NCBI GenBank assembly: GCA_043755865.1
Contig: JAYUSD010000136.1
Span: forward strand, 1 to 44,717
Length of the DNA stretch: 44,717 bases
Direction of reading: 5' to 3'
Source of the DNA: JANMDU01 sp043755865
Lineage (GTDB): Bacteria; Pseudomonadota; Gammaproteobacteria; Burkholderiales; Burkholderiaceae_C
Position 1 is the first letter of the stretch. Each line of letters starts with the position of its first letter. The position numbers and the translations under genes were made by a program. This document shows, one piece after another, positions 22,541 to 30,054 of this stretch. The notes under the pieces were generated by a model. It was not told the origin of the DNA. It was given only the letters and a program-made list of their open reading frames with translations, and did no database searches.

Positions 22541-24076
22541 TCAACGGTTGTATGCCGTCTCGCCGTGGCTAGAAATATCCAAGCCTTCGCGCTCTTCTTC
22601 TTCGCTCACGCGCAGGCCGATCACGAGATCAACCAATTTGAAAGCGATGAATGCGACGATTCCGGACCAAACGATGGTGATGCCTACGCCTTGCAGCTGA
22701 ATCCACACTTGGCTGCCGATGCTGTAGTCTGGGCTGACTTTGTTGGTCACGTAATCAAAAATGCCCGTGCCGCCCAGCGATGGCGCTGCAAACACACCGG
22801 TGAGCAATGCACCCACAATGCCGCCCACGCCGTGCACGCCAAATACATCGAGCGAATCATCTGCGCCGAGCATGCGTTTGAGGCCATTAACGCCCCACAG
22901 GCAAGCAAAGCCCGCGACGAGGCCGATGATGATCGCGCCCATGGGCCCCACGAAGCCGCAAGCTGGCGTGATCGCAACCAAGCCAGCTACTGCGCCAGAA
23001 GCTGCTCCAAGCATCGAAGCTTTGCCCTTAGACAATGCCTCGCCTGCAATCCAAGCCAGCGCAGCAGCGGAGGTAGCCACCAAGGTATTGACGAAAGCCA
23101 AAGCAGTCACGCCGTTGGCTTCTAAATTGGAGCCCGCATTGAAGCCAAACCAGCCAAACCAGAGCATCGCTGCGCCGACCATGGTCAAGGTGAGGCTGTG
23201 AGGCGTCATGGATTCTTTGCCATAACCGATGCGTTTGCCAATGACATACGCGCCCACGAGGCCTGCGACTGCTGCATTGATGTGAACGACGGTGCCGCCT
23301 GCAAAATCAAGCGCGCCCTTCGTCCACAAAATCCCAGCAGCGGCTTGCACTTTTTCAAGAGAGGCAGCGTCGGTGATTGCATCTGGGCCAGCCCAGTACC
23401 ACACCATGTGGGCAATCGGGATGTAGCTGAAGGTGAACCACAGCACGCTGAATGCAAGCACAGCAGAGAACTTGATGCGCTCAGCAAATGCGCCGACGAT
23501 CAAAGCACACGTGATGGCGGCAAAAGTGGCCTGGAAAGCAACGAATGACAGTTCAGGAATCACCACACCTTTAGAAAAAGTGGCGGCCACAGAATCAGGC
23601 GTGATGCCTTTTAAGAACAGCTTGTCAAAGCCCCCGAAGAACTGGCCATCGCCGCCGAAGGCAAGCGTGTAGCCGTAGACCACCCAGAGCAAATAGATCA
23701 AAGCACTCACAACAAAAACTTGCATCAGCACGGAGAGCATATTTTTGCTACGCACCAAGCCGCCGTAGAACAAGGCAAGGCCTGGAATCGTCATGAAAAT
23801 CACGAGAGCCGTAGCCATCGTCATCCAGGCAGTGTCGCCTTTGTTGGGCACAGGGGCTGGCGCAGCCGGCGTGGTAGCTGCTGGTGCAGCAACCGCAGTA
23901 GCGCCGGCAACCGGAGCGACCGCTGTAGGTTTGGCTTCAGCCGCTGGCGCTGGGATTGGCATCGACGCAGACGCAGCAGCAGGTGCAGCTACAGGTGCTG
24001 CAGTTTGCGCTTGCACCAAGTGAGCCCCCAAAATCAAGGAGACGCCAAGGGCGAGGGAGGTGAGAAATTTCTTCAT
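22541..24076 (-). CDS. amtB: Ammonium transporter AmtB
   Basis: A 511-residue membrane protein. It has a cleavable signal peptide (LALGVSLILGAHLVQAQ), then an unusual 60-residue Ala/Pro-rich linker. The eleven-helix Amt domain follows: FYGGLVRSKNMLSVLMQ, FAGGTVVHINAAVAGLVGA, WFGWFGFNAGSNLEANG and DVFGVHGVGGIVGALLTG, with the twin channel histidines in VVHIN and VHGVGG. It conducts ammonium or ammonia across the inner membrane and is blocked by GlnK. The linker should lie in the periplasm and is a lineage feature. The gene lies 19 bp after glnK in a shared operon behind a sigma-54 promoter at 25280. Confidence 0.97.
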   Translation of the reverse strand: MKKFLTSLALGVSLILGAHLVQAQTAAPVAAPAAASASMPIPAPAAEAKPTAVAPVAGATAVAAPAATTPAAPAPVPNKGDTAWMTMATALVIFMTIPGLALFYGGLVRSKNMLSVLMQVFVVSALIYLLWVVYGYTLAFGGDGQFFGGFDKLFLKGITPDSVAATFSKGVVIPELSFVAFQATFAAITCALIVGAFAERIKFSAVLAFSVLWFTFSYIPIAHMVWYWAGPDAITDAASLEKVQAAAGILWTKGALDFAGGTVVHINAAVAGLVGAYVIGKRIGYGKESMTPHSLTLTMVGAAMLWFGWFGFNAGSNLEANGVTALAFVNTLVATSAAALAWIAGEALSKGKASMLGAASGAVAGLVAITPACGFVGPMGAIIIGLVAGFACLWGVNGLKRMLGADDSLDVFGVHGVGGIVGALLTGVFAAPSLGGTGIFDYVTNKVSPDYSIGSQVWIQLQGVGITIVWSGIVAFIAFKLVDLVIGLRVSEEEEREGLDISSHGETAYNR

Positions 24077-24095
24077 GGTGTTGTCTTGTTATGAA

Positions 24096-24434
24096 TTACA
24101 GAGCTTCTTTGCCGGTCTCGCCAGTGCGGATGCGCACGACTTGTTCTAAGTCATACACAAAAATCTTGCCATCGCCAATTTTTCCGGTGCGCGCAGCGCC
24201 TTCAATGGCTTCGATCACGCGCTCGACCAAATCATCAGACACAGCCGCTTCAATCTTCACTTTGGGCAGGAAATCCACCACATATTCCGCGCCGCGATAC
24301 AGCTCGGTATGGCCTTTTTGGCGGCCAAAGCCTTTGACTTCCGTGACGGTGATGCCCTGCACGCCCATGCCCGAGAGCGCTTCACGCACTTCGTCGAGCT
24401 TGAACGGTTTGATGATGGCGGTGACAAGTTTCAT
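24096..24434 (-). CDS. glnK: PII nitrogen regulatory protein GlnK
   Basis: A 112-residue PII protein of exact family length. The T-loop GHTELYRGAEYVVDFLPK carries Tyr 51, the uridylylation site, and the B-loop TGKIGDGKIFV and C-loop RIRTGETG are intact. It senses 2-oxoglutarate and ATP/ADP and, when not uridylylated, plugs AmtB. Placement just upstream of amtB is the conserved glnK-amtB pairing and distinguishes it from glnB. Transcribed after the TorF-like porin gene, 30 bp apart. Confidence 0.95.
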   Translation of the reverse strand: MKLVTAIIKPFKLDEVREALSGMGVQGITVTEVKGFGRQKGHTELYRGAEYVVDFLPKVKIEAAVSDDLVERVIEAIEGAARTGKIGDGKIFVYDLEQVVRIRTGETGKEAL

Positions 24435-24464
24435 GTGTTTTCCTTGTGGTTACTGTCGTGACAA

Positions 24465-25241
24465 TCAGAAGCTGTATTTCGCGCCCACCACCAATGTGCT
24501 GTTCGCGATAAACTTTGTGTTGACAAAATTTGTATAAGCCGCCGTCTTGGCATTTGTGCCCATTGCAGCAGCGGTCAATGTGAAGCCATTGCCCATGTCT
24601 TTGGCAAGTGTTAGCGAATAGTCGGTGTAATTCAATGGCTTGTTCTTCGCAACTCTTTGTGAACCCACATGAGGCGTCAGCGTAAAGCCATTACCCAAAT
24701 CGAATGCTGCACTGATATCAAAGTAATCGCTTCCAGAGCTGTTCAGATTACCCAAGAAAGTGCCCGTGCTGCGGTTGTATTTGACGGTGACAACGTTATA
24801 AGTTAATGCGCCATAAACTTCGGTCGTATTTGCGTTTCTGTACAAACCAGCTCCTGGTGTACCAACGGCGCCGGAATTGTTGCCCGGGTACATGTAAGTC
24901 ACGAGACCCACATCAAAAGCCAAATCTTTAACGATCTCGCCCTTGAAACCACCGTACAAATCAAGTTCCAAATTGCCTTTGGTTGCACCGTTGAAATCCT
25001 TGACCCATCGTACATTGGAGCCAAATGCACCCAAATAGAAGCCGCTCTTATGAGCGAAATCTACGCCGCCTTGTATGGCTGGCTTTTTAGAGGTTTGCGA
25101 AATGCCGCGATAACGATAATCTGTAACTGCACCCACATTGAAGCTCAGCGTGTAGTCTGGCTCAGGCGCTTTGGCTTGGGCGAATGCGCCGAAAGAAGCG
25201 ACAGCGAGCGTAGCGGCGAGGGCAATGTGCGAGAGTTTCAT
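24465..25241 (-). CDS. TorF-family putative outer-membrane porin
   Basis: A 258-residue exported protein with signal peptide MKLSHIALAATLAVASFGAFAQA. The mature N-terminus TLSFNVGAVTDYRYRGISQT is the signature opening of the TorF/TIGR02001 family, followed by alternating amphipathic strands and a C-terminal Phe (VVGAKYSF), as expected for an outer-membrane beta-barrel. Its substrate is not known. In Burkholderiales this gene often precedes glnK-amtB, and here it is the first gene of that operon, directly behind the sigma-54 promoter. A role in outer-membrane passage of nitrogen compounds is plausible. Confidence 0.88.
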   Translation of the reverse strand: MKLSHIALAATLAVASFGAFAQAKAPEPDYTLSFNVGAVTDYRYRGISQTSKKPAIQGGVDFAHKSGFYLGAFGSNVRWVKDFNGATKGNLELDLYGGFKGEIVKDLAFDVGLVTYMYPGNNSGAVGTPGAGLYRNANTTEVYGALTYNVVTVKYNRSTGTFLGNLNSSGSDYFDISAAFDLGNGFTLTPHVGSQRVAKNKPLNYTDYSLTLAKDMGNGFTLTAAAMGTNAKTAAYTNFVNTKFIANSTLVVGAKYSF

Positions 25242-25279
25242 GTTTTTCCTTTGGAGAGATGGATGTTGATGGGTACAAG

Positions 25280-25297
25280 AAGCACGGATCGTGCCAA
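25280..25297 (-). promoter_or_regulatory. Sigma-54-type promoter of torF-glnK-amtB
   Basis: On the minus strand TTGGCACGATCCGTGCTT keeps the invariant GG and GC with 10 bp between them and matches TGGCACG-N4-TTGC apart from one T to G change. It sits about 40 bp before the first start codon. Sigma-54 control of glnK-amtB is the rule in proteobacteria. A GCACCAAAT half-site at 25465-25473 might belong to an NtrC enhancer. Confidence 0.75.
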
Positions 25298-25485
25298 TTT
25301 GTGAATATTTAGCAGAGCCATTGTCTGAGTTAAAAAGCTGACCTATTAGACGATCTTCGGATTTTTCGTTAAAATATGTTTTTATGTACAGTTTTATAAA
25401 GCTTTTGGTTTGTTTGTTGTTGCATAACCGTTTCTTAAGACAACGACCACTTCCGTTGGCGTCGCACCAAATGAGGGATTAATTC

Positions 25486-27210
25486 ATGTCGGGCTTTTCT
25501 TTGGTGCATTCTCGGGCTTTGCTGGGTTTGAAGGCTTTATCGGTGCAGGTAGAAGTGCATCTGGCCAATGGTTTGCCCAGCTTCACGTTGGTGGGCTTGG
25601 CCGATACCGAGGTAAAAGAGGCGAGGGAGCGTGTGCGCTCGGCGATTGCCAATGCGGGGCTGGATTTTCCAAACAACAAACGCATTACTGTCAACCTTGC
25701 GCCGGCCGATATTCCTAAAGATTCTGGCCGGTTTGACTTACCCATCGCGGTAGGTATTTTGGCAGCCAGCGGTCAGATTGACGGCTCGAAACTGGTGGGG
25801 CATGAGTTTGCAGGTGAGCTCTCACTCTCGGGAAAGTTAAGGCCAGTGCAAGGCGCGCTGGCAATGGCTTTGGGCATGGCTTTGCAGCACGACAGCGCCT
25901 GCGGCTTGCCGCCCATTCTTGTGTTGCCCGAAGGCAGCGCCGAGGAAGCCAGCCTCGTGCCTGATGCACGGGTGGTGCGGGTGACGCATTTATTGGATGT
26001 GGTGGCACGTTTTGCACCTCGTTTGGCGTCGCCGCACGCAGCATCTCAAGCCGTATTGCCCGCCACACACGATGCGTCCATGCCGGGCGATGCAAGCGCA
26101 GAGGTATCAGCGGCAATGCAGGCCGCAGATGCGGGTGGCGATGGCGATGCCTCCTGCGCTGGCTCCGGATTCGAAACTTTGGCCGCTGCGTCAGACGCCG
26201 GTGGCTGGACGATTTTGAGAGCGCCAGATCGCAAAGTCAGCGCCTCAAACTTAGATATGAGCGACGTGAAAGGCCAACAAGCGGCCAAGCGCGCGCTGGA
26301 GATTGCCGCTGCGGGTGGCCACAGTGTGTTGATGGTAGGCGCACCGGGCACAGGTAAATCCATGCTGGCGCAGCGCTTTGCGGGCATCCTGCCGCCCATG
26401 AGCACGCAAGAAGCGCTTGAATCGGCAGCGGTTTTGAGCCTGGCAGGACAATTTAAAAGCGAGCGATGGAGCCAGCGCGTCGTGCAATCACCGCATCACA
26501 CCGCCAGCGCCGTGGCTTTGGTAGGCGGCGGCTCACCGCCGCGCCCGGGCGAGATTTCGCTGGCTCACGAGGGCGTGCTTTTTCTTGACGAGTTGCCACA
26601 TTTTCCAAGGGCTTCCCTTGAAGCTTTGCGCGAGCCGCTGGAAAGCGGGCAGATCAGCATTTCGCGGGCGGCGCAGCGCGCGGTGTTCCCTGCCAAGTTT
26701 CAGCTGATTGGCGCCATGAATCCTTGCCTATGCGGGTATTTGGGCTCGCGCACGAAGGCTTGTAAATGCACACCCGACCAAATTGATCGTTATCAAGGCA
26801 AGCTCTCGGGCCCGCTGCTTGACCGCATTGATATTCATGTGGAGGTGCAGGCGCTTGATCCTGAGGATTTGTTGCAATCGTCTGCGCAAACGGCCAGCGC
26901 GCTGCCGCCAGAAGGCAGTGCAGCCATCGCCGAGCGCGTGCAGCTAGCGCGCGAGCGAAGCTTGGCGCGGCAGGGCATGCTCAATCGCGCTTTAGAGGGC
27001 AAGGCTTTGGAAGAGCTGATCATCTTGGATGAAGCAGCAAGAAAGTTTCTCAACACCGCTGCAGCGCGGCTGGGCTGGTCAGGCCGCTCGATTCATCGCG
27101 CACTGAAGGTCGCGCGCACGATTGCCGATTTAGCAGGAGCGCGGAGCACGCAAGTCACGCATGTGGCCGAGGCGATTCAGTATCGGCGGGTGTTGCGAGC
27201 GCAGGGATAG
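25486..27210 (+). CDS. comM: ComM/YifB-type AAA ATPase (Mg-chelatase-like)
   Basis: A 574-residue protein. The N-terminal ChlI-like domain (VQVEVHLANGLPSFTLVGLAD, NLAPADIPKDSGRFDLPIAVGIL) is followed by an AAA+ ATPase (Walker A MVGAPGTGKS, Walker B GVLFLDELPHF, sensor region GAMNPCLCGYLG). The C-terminal domain ends in WSGRSIHRALKVARTIADL. ComM is a hexameric branch-migration helicase that extends integration of DNA taken up by transformation. Compared with the E. coli protein there is a roughly 55-residue Ala/Gly/Ser-rich insertion between the two halves (about 180-240). It is divergent from torF-glnK-amtB across 244 bp. Confidence 0.93.
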   Translation: MSGFSLVHSRALLGLKALSVQVEVHLANGLPSFTLVGLADTEVKEARERVRSAIANAGLDFPNNKRITVNLAPADIPKDSGRFDLPIAVGILAASGQIDGSKLVGHEFAGELSLSGKLRPVQGALAMALGMALQHDSACGLPPILVLPEGSAEEASLVPDARVVRVTHLLDVVARFAPRLASPHAASQAVLPATHDASMPGDASAEVSAAMQAADAGGDGDASCAGSGFETLAAASDAGGWTILRAPDRKVSASNLDMSDVKGQQAAKRALEIAAAGGHSVLMVGAPGTGKSMLAQRFAGILPPMSTQEALESAAVLSLAGQFKSERWSQRVVQSPHHTASAVALVGGGSPPRPGEISLAHEGVLFLDELPHFPRASLEALREPLESGQISISRAAQRAVFPAKFQLIGAMNPCLCGYLGSRTKACKCTPDQIDRYQGKLSGPLLDRIDIHVEVQALDPEDLLQSSAQTASALPPEGSAAIAERVQLARERSLARQGMLNRALEGKALEELIILDEAARKFLNTAAARLGWSGRSIHRALKVARTIADLAGARSTQVTHVAEAIQYRRVLRAQG

Positions 27211-27218
27211 GTTTTTTA

Positions 27219-27278
27219 AGCATTTTCGGTGGTTTGCCGGCGTGTTTATTGCGTAACGTGCTATTGAATTTATAGTGA
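27219..27278 (+). repeat. Dispersed 'LAGIE' repeat, copy 3 (intergenic, diverged)
   Basis: Reads TTTGCCGGCGTGTTTATTGC, GTAACGTGCTATTGAATTTA, TAGTGAC, aligned to the core of the other copies with several substitutions. It begins just after the comM stop codon. Confidence 0.6.
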
Positions 27279-27304
27279 CCTGAAAATTTCTTTTTTGATA
27301 GAAC

Positions 27305-27467
27305 GGCCGCGAGAATGGCGGTTGGGGTTGCTGCGTCTGCCTCATGTACCCTGCTCGGGATTAGCGGCACTTGCCGCTAGATGATGAGTAAAAACGCTTT
27401 GCGTTTTTCAAACCTGCGCTGCGAGAAATCGGCAGCCACAGCAACCCCAACCGCCATTCTCGCGGCC
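27305..27467. repeat. Large palindromic element A (29 bp perfect terminal inverted repeats)
   Basis: Arms 27305-27333 and 27439-27467 are exact reverse complements (GGCCGCGAGAATGGCGGTTG then GGGTTGCTG). The 105 bp between them starts TCATGTACCCTGCTCGG, contains a small hairpin AAAACGCTTTGCGTTTT, and ends CTGCGCTGCGAG. The same core in inverted order lies in element B at 27571. No open frame of note. It resembles a MITE-like or BIME-like mobile hairpin, but no transposase or target duplication is visible. Confidence 0.75.
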
Positions 27468-27570
27468 TGCTTGGTGCGCAAAAAATCTTCGCGCGCCAAT
27501 GTTGGCAAATGCAAATTCTGTTTGCGCGCTGCTCCCCTGCTTCGCCGCTCCAACCAATGGCCTGTGGGAG

Positions 27571-27718
27571 CCGTGACCCATACCCTTTTCGGGCGGGCGA
27601 CTTTTGCAGCGCAGCGTCGGAAACGCCTCAGCGTTTTCTTTCGTCATTCAAGGCGACGGGTATCGCCTAGCTCGCGAGCAACGTACATGAGCCCGCCCGA
27701 AAAGGGTATGGGTTACGG
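27571..27718. repeat. Large palindromic element B (28 bp terminal inverted repeats, core shared with A)
   Basis: Arms 27571-27598 and 27691-27718 are complementary with one mismatch (core CATACCCTTTTCGGGCGGGC). Their sequence is unrelated to the arms of element A. The centre read on the minus strand starts TCATGTACGTTGCTCGCGAG, contains AAAACGCTGAGGCGTTT and ends GACGCTGCGCTGC, clearly homologous to the core of A. With A, copy 3 and copy 4 of the dispersed repeat it fills the 607 bp gap between comM and ksgA, in which I see no gene. Confidence 0.75.
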
Positions 27719-27763
27719 CTTCGACAGGCCACAAGCCAAGCAAACACGCTTAATGCAACATTT

Positions 27764-27830
27764 ATATGCCAAACAAGCATCTAGCCGGCATGAAATATAC
27801 GCAGAATGCTACGAGTTTTATAGCGATTGC
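27764..27830 (+). repeat. Dispersed 'LAGIE' repeat, copy 4 (reaches the end of ksgA)
   Basis: Contains GCATCTAGCCGGCATGAAAT, ATACGCAGAATGCTACGAG and TTTTATAGCGA. It overlaps the ksgA stop codon (27818-27820), so the last codons of ksgA are supplied by the repeat's outer end on the opposite strand. Confidence 0.75.
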
Positions 27831-28597
27831 GCTAGCGCCACATATTCAGCCACCGGCACTTCCTCAGCCCTGCGCTGCTCATCAAACTCACCGGCAAAGC
27901 CACGCTCATCAAGCCAGCGGCCCAGCGTATGGCGCAAAATTTTACGGCGTTGGCTGAACGCTACCTTGACCAATTCTTCAAGCAACTCAGGCTTCAAAAC
28001 CGCTGGCTCTGCGTGCGGGATCATGCGCACCACGGCGCTTTGCACGCGTGGTGGTGGATCAAAAGCTTCCGGCGGCACAGCGAGGAAATTTTTCATTTCA
28101 TAGCGCCATTGCAGCATCACAGATAAGCGCCCGTAATCTGAGGTAGATGGCCTAGCCACCATTCGGTCAACCACTTCTTTTTGAAGCATGAAGTGCTGAT
28201 CAGCGATCAGAGGCGCGAAGGGCAAAAGATGAAACAAAATCGGCGTGGAAATGTTGTAGGGCAGATTGCCTACGATGCGCAGCTTGGCACGAGTTGCTAT
28301 AGTTTCAGTAGCACTTGGCGCATATTCTATGCCGGCGAAGTCCACTTTAAGCACATCAGATTCGATCACACGCACCTTCTCGCGACTGCGCCAATGCGCA
28401 GCTAAATCGCGGTCGAGCTCAATGACGGTGATGTGGCCTAAACGTGTCAGCAAGGGCTGCGTTAATGCGCCTAAGCCGGGGCCAATCTCGACCATCTGAT
28501 CGGCTGAATTCGGCGCAATGGCGTCAATGATGTTTTCTATCAATGCACCGTCGACCAAGAAATGTTGGCCAAAGCGTTTGCGGGGAATGTGTTTCAC
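27818..28597 (-). CDS. rsmA: 16S rRNA dimethyladenosine transferase KsgA (RsmA)
   Basis: A 259-residue methyltransferase. It opens with HIPRKRFGQHFLVDGALIENI, has the SAM-binding loop VEIGPGLGALTQPLL, the acidic VIELDRDLA, and the catalytic motif IVGNLPYNISTPILFHLL. It dimethylates two adenines near the 3' end of 16S rRNA (A1518/A1519 by E. coli numbering). Between the acidic strand and NLPY, residues about 85-101 (FAGIEYAPSATETIAT) come from an in-frame copy of the dispersed repeat, in a loop that varies in the family. The last codons also lie in a repeat copy. It lies 35 bp after surA. In related genomes pdxA often sits between them; it is absent here. Confidence 0.96.
   Translation of the reverse strand: MKHIPRKRFGQHFLVDGALIENIIDAIAPNSADQMVEIGPGLGALTQPLLTRLGHITVIELDRDLAAHWRSREKVRVIESDVLKVDFAGIEYAPSATETIATRAKLRIVGNLPYNISTPILFHLLPFAPLIADQHFMLQKEVVDRMVARPSTSDYGRLSVMLQWRYEMKNFLAVPPEAFDPPPRVQSAVVRMIPHAEPAVLKPELLEELVKVAFSQRRKILRHTLGRWLDERGFAGEFDEQRRAEEVPVAEYVALAQSL
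28294..28340 (-). repeat. Dispersed 'LAGIE' repeat, copy 5 (in frame inside ksgA)
   Basis: On the minus strand CTTCGCCGGCATAGAATATG, CGCCAAGTGCTACTGAAAC, TATAGCAAC. It is translated in the same frame as the rsmE copy (FAGIEYAPSATETIA versus LAGIEYTQYAINSIA), so the same peptide was inserted in two unrelated proteins. Confidence 0.75.
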
Positions 28598-28632
28598 ACG
28601 ATAGCGTCAGGTGGCTGAACTGAAAAAGCGGA

Positions 28633-30054
28633 TTATTGTGGCTGCTCACGCAGCTCCACATAGGCGCGAGCTCGCAGATCTTGCGCCCAAGTCAGGAAGG
28701 CTTCATCAAGCTTTTTCTCGCGCAATGCGCCGCGTGCAGCATCACGCTGCTCACGATCACTCATTTTCCGCTCACGTCGCTCTTGCACTTGAATCAGATG
28801 CACGCCAAAGCGCGATACCAATGGCTCCGATATCTGCCCCGGCGCCAGCGAATTCATCACCTCTTCAAACTCGGGCACAAACTGCCCCAGCACAGCCCAG
28901 CCCAGATCGCCGCCTTCTTTGGCCGAGCCGTCTTGCGAGTTGTCTTTTGCGGCGGTCGCGAAATCAAGGCCTGCTGCAATGCGTTTGCGCAAATCAGCCA
29001 AGCGCTCCCGGGCAACGGATTCTGTGAGCTGCGCACCGGTGCGCAGCAAGATATGGCGAGCACGCGTTTGCGGCACAACCAAATTGCCCATGCCTTGCTG
29101 GCGCTTTTCAATGACTTTCAGCACATGAAATCCAGCGCCTGAGCGCACCGGCGCAGCCAAGCCGCCCGCGGCCAAATTCTGGGTGGCCTCAACAAACAAA
29201 CCGGGATAGCGATCCGCGCTGCGCAAGCCCATCTGGCCCCCGTTGTCGCGCGCGCCCGGCGCATCAGAAAATTCACGGGCCAGCACAGCGAAATCCTCGC
29301 CCGCTTTTGCACGCTCAAACGCGCGCTGAGCCTTTGCTGCGAGGGCCGCGATTTGCGTCTCAGACGCATTTTCTGGCACCGCCACCAAAATCTGCGCAAT
29401 ATTGATATCCACCTCGCCAGCGGGTGTATCGCGCTGCTCGCGGATGAAAGCATCCAACTCGGGCTCGGTGATGCGCACACGCGGCTCGACTTCGCGCTCG
29501 CGCACGCGCTGGAGCAAGATATCGTCACGCAAATTATTACGCAGCGCGTTGATATCAATGCCGTCATCTTTCATGCGCTGGCGAAACTGCTCCATCGAAA
29601 GCTGGTTTTGACGGGCGATATTTTGCACAGCGTTGTCAATCGCTTGCGCATCCACACGGATGCCATTGTCCCGGGCCAATTGAATTTGCACCCGCTCGCT
29701 GATCAAGCGCTCCAGCACCTGCGCAAAAAGCTCTTGGCGCGGTGGCAGCGCGCCGCCGCGCGCACTGAGCTGCTGCTCAAGCTGCAGCATGCGGTTGCGC
29801 ACCTCTTGATTGGTGATCGGCTCCGAATTGACGATCGCCACGATGAAATCGGCGCTGCGCTGGCTGGTGTCTTGCGCGGCGCGGCCAAGATTCAAATTCG
29901 GACTGGTGCGCAGGCCTTGTGCATGAGCCGCGATCGGTTGCGCCAAGCAGATCAAGCCCATGACACAAGCAAGCGCCAAACTAAATTTGCGGCCGCTGTG
30001 GCGGCAGGCATCAAAGGCGGGAGAGAGGGGAGATGTCATCACAGAATCACTCAT
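28633..30054 (-). CDS. surA: Periplasmic chaperone and peptidyl-prolyl isomerase SurA
   Basis: A 473-residue protein from ATG 30054 (an alternative start is ATG 30039). It has a signal peptide (FSLALACVMGLICLAQPIAAHAQG), the N-terminal SurA chaperone domain (DFIVAIVNSEPITNQEVRNRM, FAQVLERLISERVQIQLA) and two parvulin domains (INIAQILVAVPENAS; ARHILLRTGAQL with DLGWAVLGQFVPEFEEV). It escorts outer-membrane proteins, including LptD, across the periplasm. The start overlaps the lptD stop by 8 bp, so the two are coupled. A third in-frame start 63 bp further up would only add lptD-overlapping sequence. Confidence 0.95.
   Translation of the reverse strand: MSDSVMTSPLSPAFDACRHSGRKFSLALACVMGLICLAQPIAAHAQGLRTSPNLNLGRAAQDTSQRSADFIVAIVNSEPITNQEVRNRMLQLEQQLSARGGALPPRQELFAQVLERLISERVQIQLARDNGIRVDAQAIDNAVQNIARQNQLSMEQFRQRMKDDGIDINALRNNLRDDILLQRVREREVEPRVRITEPELDAFIREQRDTPAGEVDINIAQILVAVPENASETQIAALAAKAQRAFERAKAGEDFAVLAREFSDAPGARDNGGQMGLRSADRYPGLFVEATQNLAAGGLAAPVRSGAGFHVLKVIEKRQQGMGNLVVPQTRARHILLRTGAQLTESVARERLADLRKRIAAGLDFATAAKDNSQDGSAKEGGDLGWAVLGQFVPEFEEVMNSLAPGQISEPLVSRFGVHLIQVQERRERKMSDREQRDAARGALREKKLDEAFLTWAQDLRARAYVELREQPQ

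Noticed and set aside
27381..28103. A 240-codon open frame on the plus strand between comM and ksgA
   Set aside because: It runs through both palindromic elements, a dispersed repeat and then antisense to ksgA. The protein has no family resemblance and no ribosome binding site.
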